DNA of 41,476 nucleotides from Gemmatimonadales bacterium (GTDB lineage Bacteria; Gemmatimonadota; Gemmatimonadetes; Longimicrobiales; Gaopeijiaceae), in assembly GCA_007695225.1 (NCBI GenBank), contig REED01000131.1, positions 1-41,476 of the forward strand, written 5' to 3'. The notes under the pieces were generated by a model that saw nothing but the letters and a program-made list of their open reading frames with translations, was not told where the DNA came from and did no database searches. The position numbers and the translations under genes are program-made. Positions 1 to 6,212 of the stretch are shown piece by piece (the stretch's first letter is position 1; the number at the start of each line of letters is the position of its first letter).

Positions 1-71
<71 letters not shown>

Positions 72-429
72 ACAAGGACACCAAGTATATGGGGCCTCAG
101 GGGGGGTGTCAACCCTGGGAACCGGGCGCAGCCTCGGTTGGTGGAACGTGGGGAGGGCGGCGCATGCTCTCTCGGCCTGACGGGCACGTCCGAGCCTGCC
201 ATGCACCCTCGCCCTCGCTCAGAGTCACCAGACTCGCGTCCGTTACAATCCGCTACAGCCCCTTGTTTAAGCGGCATGCAACATTTCTGGTTCGTCAAGC
301 GTTTGAGAAGCATGCAACATTTTTGATCCTTCAAGCGTCTTACTAGTTTGAGAAACCGCAATCACCGCCTCGGAAGCGATCGCCCGGCCCCACGGGTCGT
401 TCCTGGCAGAACCGTTCAAAGATCCACCG
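72..429. other. gene-free leader between initiator tRNA and regulator gene
   Basis: This stretch has no convincing coding ORF; the short ORFs here lack coding-like composition. It contains a locally AT-richer block (about 241-352) with an imperfect tandem repeat, listed separately. It probably holds promoter elements for the regulator gene that follows, and possibly for the tRNA on the other strand, but no canonical -35/-10 pair is clear. Confidence 0.5.
274..352 (+). repeat. imperfect tandem repeat, about 36-base period, containing GCATGC
   Basis: Two copies begin GCATGCAACATTT, at 274 and 310. Each continues to a TCAAGCGT block (292-302 and 331-338) and a TTTGAGAA block (302-309 and 346-353); the second copy carries a few extra bases before the last block. 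GCATGC is itself palindromic. The repeats lie 80-155 bases upstream of the regulator gene and are AT-rich compared with the surroundings, so they may be operator sites. No function is shown. Confidence 0.65.
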
Positions 430-1203
430 GTGAACCTCAATTCCATGATTGGATTCAACGCCTCCTCCCCTTCCCCTACAAAACTCTCCTCTCCCCTTTC
501 CCATGCGCCTGCCCGCTCCGCTCTCCTGCTGGGGCTGGGACGCCTGACCCCCAGCTTCGTCGCTGGACTGGAAGCGGAAGGGATCCATACCTATGCAGCA
601 GAGGATCGTTCAGAGGCCCTGCAACTGGCGGACATGGTCAGCCCGGAGCTGATGCTCCTGGGCAACCCGGGTGCGGACGGGAGCTGGTCGCTGGTGAGGG
701 ACCTCCGGGAATGCTGTCCCTCCAGCTCCATGCTCTTCCTACTGGACTCAGCAGATCCCCACCTGGCCCTGCGAGTGCTCTCCGCCGGTGCTGACGACGT
801 GGTTTCGCCACCCCATACGGTGGCCACCGTGCTCCTCCGGGCCCATCTCCTCCGCAATCGCCCCGGGGCCGGATCCGAGCCGCGCCGCGCTGAAGCCCGG
901 GCCCTTCGGGTGGAGCGTCTCTCTCGGACCCTTACCGACGCCAAGGGAAACACGCCGCTTACCGGTCGGGAGTTCGAACTCCTGGAGCGCTTGGTAGAGG
1001 CCGGGGGACAGGTGGTCCCACGAGAGGATCTCCTCCGGGACATCTGGGGATCAGGCCAGGATAGCGAGGCCGTCCTGGATGCGACCGTCCATCGGCTGCG
1101 CAAGAAGATTGAGCGCGACCCCGCCAGCCCAGACATCCTCACTACGGTCCGGGGAATCGGCTACCGGGTGGAACAGGCCCGTGTGGAGATCGCCGACGGA
1201 TGA
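430..1203 (+). CDS. OmpR/PhoB-type regulator with degenerate receiver domain
   Basis: The protein has 257 residues from a GTG start; an ATG at 445 is an equally possible start, and neither has a clear ribosome site. Residues about 30-142 have the pattern of a response-regulator receiver. However, the strand-3 position that should be the phosphoacceptor Asp reads LMLLGNPG (Gly 78), the N-terminal acidic pair is absent (ALLLGLGRL), and the conserved Lys before Pro is replaced (DDVVSPPH). Residues about 158-250 form a winged helix typical of OmpR/PhoB, with LTGREFELLERL, VHRLRKKIE and the wing motif TVRGIGYRV. It should therefore bind DNA, but is unlikely to be switched by Asp phosphorylation. 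No histidine kinase gene is adjacent. The domain assignment is firm; the regulated genes are unknown. Confidence 0.88.
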   Translation: MNLNSMIGFNASSPSPTKLSSPLSHAPARSALLLGLGRLTPSFVAGLEAEGIHTYAAEDRSEALQLADMVSPELMLLGNPGADGSWSLVRDLRECCPSSSMLFLLDSADPHLALRVLSAGADDVVSPPHTVATVLLRAHLLRNRPGAGSEPRRAEARALRVERLSRTLTDAKGNTPLTGREFELLERLVEAGGQVVPREDLLRDIWGSGQDSEAVLDATVHRLRKKIERDPASPDILTTVRGIGYRVEQARVEIADG

Positions 1204-1243
1204 CCTTGAGTCCCCCTGCCCTGGGGGTTAGATTGCTCCCCTT

Positions 1244-1317
1244 CGGGACGTGGCGCAGCCCGGTAGCGCACCTGAATGGGGTTCAGGGGGTCGCCGGTTC
1301 GAATCCGGCCGTCCCGA
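1244..1317 (+). tRNA. tRNA-Pro (GGG)
   Basis: The cloverleaf is complete: acceptor CGGGACG pairs with CGTCCCG, the D-arm contains GCGCAGCCCGGTAGCGC, the anticodon stem CCTGA/TCAGG encloses loop ATGGGGT with anticodon GGG, and the T-arm carries TTCGAAT. The discriminator base is A at 1317 and no CCA is encoded. It starts 40 bases after the regulator stop codon. Confidence 0.97.
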
Positions 1318-1330
1318 TTTATATAGGTTC

Positions 1331-1356
1331 GACGGCCCATCTGCGGATGGGCCGTC
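1331..1356 (+). terminator. hairpin after tRNA-Pro
   Basis: A perfect 10-base-pair stem (GACGGCCCAT / ATGGGCCGTC) with a 6-base loop starts 14 bases after the tRNA. No T-run follows, so it could be a terminator of the GC-rich type or a processing structure. Confidence 0.55.
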
Positions 1357-1424
1357 GTGCTATCCGGATTCCGGGTCGTGGCATCCCTCGGTCCCTGCCG
1401 GTGTCCCCTCGGAAGGTGCTCCCC

Positions 1425-3233
1425 ATGCCCGGGACGACCCAATCCCATCTCCCCACCCCGTCTCGGGACGGCGGGCCCCGGGCCTTCCGCCACGGACAGG
1501 GGGGGCCGGGCCGGAGACGCACTCCCGCCGGTGTCACATGGCTGGCGGTGGCCCTGGGGTTGGGGCTGGGAGCGTGCACCTCGGACCCGGTGGGACTGGA
1601 CCCCGACGTTCCGATCCCCTGCGACCCCGAGACCGCGCCGGTGCTTCCCGTGGGCGGCTTCCAGCAGGCCCGGGGGGCGGCGTCGTCGGAACTCTGTCTG
1701 AAGGGCCCCCAAGGGGGTGGCGAGTATGTCCTGGTGGGCTTCTCCGGCGCGACTCCCTCCACTTCTTCCGTCCGTGTCCATTTCTCGGGGGAGAATCTGG
1801 TTCCGGCCCTGGGCCCTCCATCCCCGTCCCCGGCTCGGCACGCCCGCGATGGCGTCGACCTTCGACAGGACGTCCCAACCCGGGATTCGGGGTTCGATGC
1901 GGGGATCCGCCGCCGGGAGCGGCAGGAGCTACTTGCCCGGGTTGGCCCACCTGGAGCCCCAAGGCCGCAGCTTGTCCCGGGCCTATCTCCCTCAGGCGTG
2001 CCCGCCGTGGGCTCCCTCCTGACCCTGAACGCCCAGTCGGGGAGCGCCTGCGAAGACCCCATCAACCGGACCGCCCGGGTCATGGCCATCTCGGAACGGG
2101 CCCTTGTGGTGGCGGACACCCTGAATCCTTCCGGGGGATTCACCCTCCAGGATTACGAACACCTGGCCACCGTTTTCGACACGCTGGTGGTACCGGTGAC
2201 GGATGAGCATTTCGGCCGGCCTTCCGACCTGGACGGAAATGGTCGCACCATCCTCTTCTTCACCCGGGAGGTCAACCGCCTGACCGAAGAGGGGGCGGAC
2301 CGTTTCGTGGGAGGGTTCTTCTTCGCTCGGGATCTCTTTCCCCGGACCCGGACCACGCGACTCAACGAGTGCGCCACCTCCAACGAGGGTGAGATCCTGT
2401 ACCTGATGGTGCCGGAACCCGGTCGGACCCCGGACAACGTCTGGGGACGTAGCGCGGTGCTCCGGAACACGCCATCCACCATGGCCCACGAACAACAGCA
2501 CCTCATCAACGCCGCCCGGCGACTCCACGTCCTCCAGTCCGCCACCCCTTTCGAGGACACCTGGCTGAATGAGGGCCTGAGCCACTCTGCCGAGGAACTG
2601 CTCTTCTACCGCGCCAGTGGTCTCGATCCCGGCAACAATCTGGCGCTTTCCGATCTGCAGGCGGGGGGGCGCCGGGTCCTCGATGCGGTCAACGCCCACC
2701 ACCTCTCCAATATCCTCCGATTCGAACGCTTCCTCCGGGCCCCCCATGAGCACTCCCCCTACGACGAGGACGACTCCCTGGAGGCACGGGGGGCGGCGCA
2801 CCAGTTTCTCCGGTACGCCGCTGATCGGAGGAATGGCCTCGACGCGGAGTTCTTCCGCTCCCTGGTGGACGCCCCCAACGCAGGGGTCCAGAACCTGGCA
2901 GGGCGGCTGGGCGGAGAGTCGGTCCTCCAGGAATGGCTTGCCGACTGGAGCGTGGCCGTCTATGCCGATTCGAGGGTCCCGAATCTGGACCGGCGGCATC
3001 GCCTTTTGAGCTGGAGCCATCCCTCCCTCTTCCAGCAGCTTCAGATCCGGCCGTATCCCATTCGCACCCTGTCCCTTTCCGCCGAAGACCCGGTGGAGGT
3101 GGAGCTTGTGGGAGGCGGGTCCGCCCACCTACGCTTCGGGGTAGGAGAGGGAGAGGGGGCCATCCTCCGGATCACGGTGGGGGATACGCCCCCGTCCTCT
3201 TCCTTCAGAGTCACCCTTCTCCGCACCCGATGA
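1425..3233 (+). CDS. secreted lipoprotein zinc metallopeptidase (gluzincin, M30-like)
   Basis: The protein has 602 residues from ATG 1425, preceded by GGAAGGTG. The open frame extends upstream through the tRNA, which cannot be coding. After an unusually long, basic n-region a hydrophobic stretch (TWLAVALGLGLGAC) ends in a lipobox with Cys at about 51, so the product is probably a lipid-anchored envelope protein. The zinc motif HEQQH lies at residues 355-359, and 24 residues on comes WLNEGLSHSAEE, whose Glu 383 fits the third zinc ligand of gluzincins. The HExxH-NE(G)xSxxAE layout resembles the hyicolysin (M30) family. Immediately downstream is a small exported protein, possibly co-transcribed. 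Peptidase activity is inferred from the motifs; the substrate is unknown. Confidence 0.82.
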   Translation: MPGTTQSHLPTPSRDGGPRAFRHGQGGPGRRRTPAGVTWLAVALGLGLGACTSDPVGLDPDVPIPCDPETAPVLPVGGFQQARGAASSELCLKGPQGGGEYVLVGFSGATPSTSSVRVHFSGENLVPALGPPSPSPARHARDGVDLRQDVPTRDSGFDAGIRRRERQELLARVGPPGAPRPQLVPGLSPSGVPAVGSLLTLNAQSGSACEDPINRTARVMAISERALVVADTLNPSGGFTLQDYEHLATVFDTLVVPVTDEHFGRPSDLDGNGRTILFFTREVNRLTEEGADRFVGGFFFARDLFPRTRTTRLNECATSNEGEILYLMVPEPGRTPDNVWGRSAVLRNTPSTMAHEQQHLINAARRLHVLQSATPFEDTWLNEGLSHSAEELLFYRASGLDPGNNLALSDLQAGGRRVLDAVNAHHLSNILRFERFLRAPHEHSPYDEDDSLEARGAAHQFLRYAADRRNGLDAEFFRSLVDAPNAGVQNLAGRLGGESVLQEWLADWSVAVYADSRVPNLDRRHRLLSWSHPSLFQQLQIRPYPIRTLSLSAEDPVEVELVGGGSAHLRFGVGEGEGAILRITVGDTPPSSSFRVTLLRTR

Positions 3234-3255
3234 GTCCCCGGGAGGACCTCCGGCT

Positions 3256-3885
3256 TTGCCGTTCATCCGCACCCCGATTTCCCGCTTCCTCACCTGCGTC
3301 CTCGTCTTCGGGGGGTGGATGGCCGGAGCCCAGGCAGGCACAGCGCAATCCTCCCCATCGCCCCGGCTGGGGCCCGAGGGGAACGTAGGGGCGCATGTGG
3401 GAGCTTCCCTGGGGGTGGGGACGCTGAAGGGCGCCGTCTCCCCGCAGGTGGGAGGGCGAGCCGGGGTGGACCTCCTCCCCTGGCTGCGGGCCGGGGGGGA
3501 AGGCACCGTGGTCCTGAACGCCTCTCGCCTGGTCCGGGATGACTCCCCCCACGGGACCGAACTCACATTGGGATATGGCGGGGTCTTCCTCGATATGGGT
3601 CGCCCTTCCGCCGGGGGTTCCGGTCCCTGGTCCGCCGGATTCCTCGTGGGTGCCGGCACCGCCCGCATTCGGTCTCCCAGCCTCGGGTCAGAGCTGGACT
3701 CTCGGAATTTCTTCCTGCTGGAGCCGTCCTTGGCCCGACGTTCTCAGTTGCGTGGGCCCCTCGTGGCCGAGGGACGCTTGGCCTATCGACTTCCCCTGAA
3801 TGCCGAACCCATGGTCGGTGTTCGCCCAGGTGACCTCAGGGGCGGGTCCCTCCGCATCACCCTCTTCATGGTGCGATCCCCCTGA
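3256..3885 (+). CDS. small exported protein, probable outer-membrane beta-barrel
   Basis: This 209-residue protein begins with a signal peptide (RFLTCVLVFGGWMAGAQA, cleavage probably after AQA). The remainder is rich in Gly and in alternating hydrophobic and polar strands (GAHVGASLGVG, GGRAGVDLLPWLRAGGEG, LTLGYGGVFLDMG), and ends in a short amphipathic strand (SLRITLFMVRSP). That composition fits a small outer-membrane barrel of the OmpA/OMP_b-brl type, but no named family is recognised. The gene starts 22 bases after the metallopeptidase stop and probably shares its transcript. Confidence 0.7.
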   Translation: MPFIRTPISRFLTCVLVFGGWMAGAQAGTAQSSPSPRLGPEGNVGAHVGASLGVGTLKGAVSPQVGGRAGVDLLPWLRAGGEGTVVLNASRLVRDDSPHGTELTLGYGGVFLDMGRPSAGGSGPWSAGFLVGAGTARIRSPSLGSELDSRNFFLLEPSLARRSQLRGPLVAEGRLAYRLPLNAEPMVGVRPGDLRGGSLRITLFMVRSP

Positions 3886-3938
3886 AAACCCCTCCCCGTC
3901 GCCCCGATCCGCTGGACTACCCCTTTCCGGTTGCTGCA

Positions 3939-5468
3939 GTGGACACCGGATCCAACGCCATCCGGTTCCAGGCCGCCCACTTTCTGGCCCCGGGCCGCTA
4001 TGTGGAAGTGGAGAGCGAGCGGGTTCCCGTCCGCCTGGGACATCAGGTCTTTCTCCGGGGCCGACTCGCCCCCACCGCCATAGACGCCGCAGTGGAGGCC
4101 TTCGTCCACTTCCGGGAACGAATGGATGCCCTGGGGATCGAGCACTACCGGGCCGTGGCCACATCAGCGGTAAGGGAGGCGCGAAACGGACCCCTCCTCA
4201 CAGAGCGGATCCACCGAGAGAGCGGCATCCAACTCGAGGTCATCACCGGCTCGGAGGAGGCCCGGCTTGTCCATGGCGCCGTGGCCTCCCGCATCGATCT
4301 GTCCGGAGGTAAGTGGGTCTTGGTGGACCTGGGCGGGGGAAGCGTCGAGATCTCCCTGGTGGACGACGCCGGGATGCTCTGGAGTGAATCCCATACGATG
4401 GGGTCGGTGCGCCTGCTCGAAGAGGTTTCGGAGGGGGCGGACGACCCAGGTCGGCTCCAGCGGCTCCTCTCGGAGTACGTCTCCATCCTGAGGATTCCCG
4501 CGCCGGCCCAGTACTGGGCCCCCTCCGGTTTCATCGCCACGGGGGGAAACATCGAGGCACTGGCTCGACTGGCCGCGGCGGCACCGGACGACGCAGGGGT
4601 GAGCCGACTTCCGGTGCGGGACCTGGAGGCAGCCATCCAGCTCCTCACCCGGCTCTCCTTCCGGGAGCGGATCGCGCAACTCAGCCTCCGGGAAGACCGG
4701 GCCGACGTCATCCTCCCCGCCGCCCTGGTCTACCACCGCCTGGCCACCCTGGCCGGCGCCTCCGAGATCCTCGTCCCCCATGTGGGGGTCAAGGAGGGGG
4801 TCATCCTGGACCTGGCCACGGTCCTCACCTCCGGGAGCTCCGGGGATGCCATCCAGGAAGACCAGATGGTGAAGGCCGCCGTCTCTCTCGGCCGGCGCTT
4901 CATGTTCGACGAGGCCCACGGGATGCAGGTGGCTCGCCTCGCCCTCGTCCTCTTCGACCGCCTCGGAAAGCTCCACGGCCTTGGCCATCGGGAGCGACTG
5001 CTCCTGCGGGCCGCCGCGGTACTCCACGATATCGGAACCTTCGTCGCCTACAAGAAGCATCACAAGCACTCCCTCTACCTCATCTCCCGATCCGAGCTCC
5101 CGGGGCTCTCACCCGAAGAGAACCAGATCGTGGCCAACATCGCCCGCTATCATCGCAAAGGGCACCCCCAGCCGCACCACGTGGAGTACATGGCCCTTCC
5201 TCCTGAGGCCCGGGTGCGGGTGGATCAACTGGCATCCCTCCTGCGCCTTGCCGACGCCCTCGACCGCCAGCACCTGCAGCTGGTGGAGGACGTGGAAATC
5301 GAGATCCGGGGGCTGGAGCTCCATCTCACCCTTCGCGGGAAAGGGGACCTCCTCCTGGAACGGTGGGCGGTATCCCGCAAGCGGAGTCTTTTCGAAGAGA
5401 CCTACGGGCTTCGGGTCGTGGTGTCCCCGGGCCCGGACGAATCTCGACCGGGGCAGGGGGCAGGGTGA
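3939..5468 (+). CDS. ppx: Ppx/GppA exopolyphosphatase family protein with C-terminal HD domain
   Basis: The 509 residues from GTG 3939 match the Ppx/GppA phosphatases, ASKHA-fold enzymes that hydrolyse polyphosphate or pppGpp. Visible motifs are VDTGSNAIRF (phosphate-1 loop), ATSAVREA, GSEEARL, VLVDLGGGSVEISLV (phosphate-2 loop) and FIATGGNIEAL. From about residue 315 an HD-type domain follows (AAAVLHDIGTFVAYKKHHKHS, then ARYHRKGHP), as in long Ppx proteins. The GTG start cuts off the first core strand: the upstream in-frame codons read PFPVAAVDTGSN, so translation probably begins earlier at a CTG (3912, or 3882 overlapping the previous stop as CTGA). No ATG, GTG or TTG is available upstream in this frame. 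It follows the exported protein gene closely. Confidence 0.93.
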   Translation: MDTGSNAIRFQAAHFLAPGRYVEVESERVPVRLGHQVFLRGRLAPTAIDAAVEAFVHFRERMDALGIEHYRAVATSAVREARNGPLLTERIHRESGIQLEVITGSEEARLVHGAVASRIDLSGGKWVLVDLGGGSVEISLVDDAGMLWSESHTMGSVRLLEEVSEGADDPGRLQRLLSEYVSILRIPAPAQYWAPSGFIATGGNIEALARLAAAAPDDAGVSRLPVRDLEAAIQLLTRLSFRERIAQLSLREDRADVILPAALVYHRLATLAGASEILVPHVGVKEGVILDLATVLTSGSSGDAIQEDQMVKAAVSLGRRFMFDEAHGMQVARLALVLFDRLGKLHGLGHRERLLLRAAAVLHDIGTFVAYKKHHKHSLYLISRSELPGLSPEENQIVANIARYHRKGHPQPHHVEYMALPPEARVRVDQLASLLRLADALDRQHLQLVEDVEIEIRGLELHLTLRGKGDLLLERWAVSRKRSLFEETYGLRVVVSPGPDESRPGQGAG

Positions 5469-5514
5469 GGACCGGGAAGGACACCCCCCCAAGACATTCC
5501 GGCTACAACTATCC

Positions 5515-5602
5515 CATTGACAGTTTCCGAGAGCGCGACATTCTTTGTTGTATATAGGGATCAAGTGATAATTCAGTACCCTTTTCGGATATGGAGGCGA
5601 TC
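5515..5602 (+). promoter_or_regulatory. AT-rich promoter region with ribosome site for the 133-residue protein
   Basis: This is one of the most AT-rich stretches in the window. It contains TTGACA at 5517-5522, TATATA at 5551-5556, and a possible pair TTGTTG (5545-5550) with GATAAT (5567-5572) at 16-base spacing. TTGACA has no well-placed -10 partner. GGAGG at 5593-5597 lies five bases before ATG 5603 and decides that start. Confidence 0.55.
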
Positions 5603-6004
5603 ATGGCCAAGAATGAAGAACGTGTAATGCAATTCGTGGAAGCTGAACTGGAGCGCAATCCCGAGGTGACGACCTCGGATCTCTTCGAGAAGGCCAAGAA
5701 GGTGGACACCGGGCTCTCCAAGCTCTCCCTCCGCCAGTTCAACGCCCGCTTCCCCTTGCAGGTGAAAAGGAAGAAGAGTCTGGCCACACCGGGGAAGGCG
5801 CCGCGGAAGGGACGTGCCCGGGCGGGGGGAGCTACTCGGGGCGGAGGCCGTCGAGCCGGCCAGGATCGTCGGGATGCCATGCGCGAGGTGTTCCTTCGCT
5901 TCGCGTCGGATCTGGCCGGTGCCGAGGAGCGCAAGGATGTGGTGCGGGTGCTTGCGGGAGTGGAGGCCTATGTGGACGAAGGGCTCAAGGCCGCGGGACG
6001 CTGA
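5603..6004 (+). CDS. small basic protein of unknown function
   Basis: The protein has 133 residues from ATG 5603; an earlier ATG at 5591 overlaps the Shine-Dalgarno sequence and is less likely. The N-terminal half (MAKNEERVMQFVEAELERN through LSLRQFNARFPLQVKRKK) looks like a small helical domain, possibly helix-turn-helix-like. A Gly/Arg/Lys-rich linker follows at about 57-87 (KAPRKGRARAGGATRGGG), then a helical C-terminus. The basic linker suggests nucleic-acid binding, but no family is recognised. It has its own AT-rich promoter region and ends before a strong terminator, so it is probably a monocistronic, well-expressed gene. Confidence 0.78.
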   Translation: MAKNEERVMQFVEAELERNPEVTTSDLFEKAKKVDTGLSKLSLRQFNARFPLQVKRKKSLATPGKAPRKGRARAGGATRGGGRRAGQDRRDAMREVFLRFASDLAGAEERKDVVRVLAGVEAYVDEGLKAAGR

Positions 6005-6024
6005 TCCCGCTGGGCCATCCCTGG

Positions 6025-6070
6025 GTGCAGCGAGCTCTTCTGTGCAGCGAACTCTTCTGTGCAGCGAGCT
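6025..6070 (+). repeat. 17-base tandem repeat, 2.7 copies
   Basis: The unit GTGCAGCGAGCTCTTCT occurs at 6025-6041 and 6042-6058 (one mismatch, G to A), with a partial third copy at 6059-6070. It lies between the stop of the small basic protein and its terminator, so it would be in the 3' untranslated region. Confidence 0.85.
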
Positions 6071-6127
6071 ACCGGTGCCACCAGCCCCGGCCGCCCAGAG
6101 CGGGCAAAGTCCCGTGTTGCGATGATG

Positions 6128-6165
6128 AACGCCCACCCCGGAGGATGCCTCCTGGGGTGGGCGTT
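6128..6165. terminator. strong bidirectional hairpin terminator
   Basis: AACGCCCACCCC (6128-6139) pairs with GGGGTGGGCGTT (6154-6165). GGAGG/CCTCC extends the stem to a triloop, with one bulged T at 6153. The stem ends in a short T-run on the plus strand. It lies between two convergent genes and could serve both. Confidence 0.85.
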
Positions 6166-6212
6166 TCCCTGGCCTTCTAGAAGGCTGTTGGAAGTTGCAG
6201 TTTGCAGAGAGA

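Noticed and set aside
1200-1424. N-terminal extension of the lipoprotein metallopeptidase
   Set aside because: It runs through a perfect tRNA-Pro and its hairpin; the ATG at 1425 has a ribosome site and precedes the lipobox.
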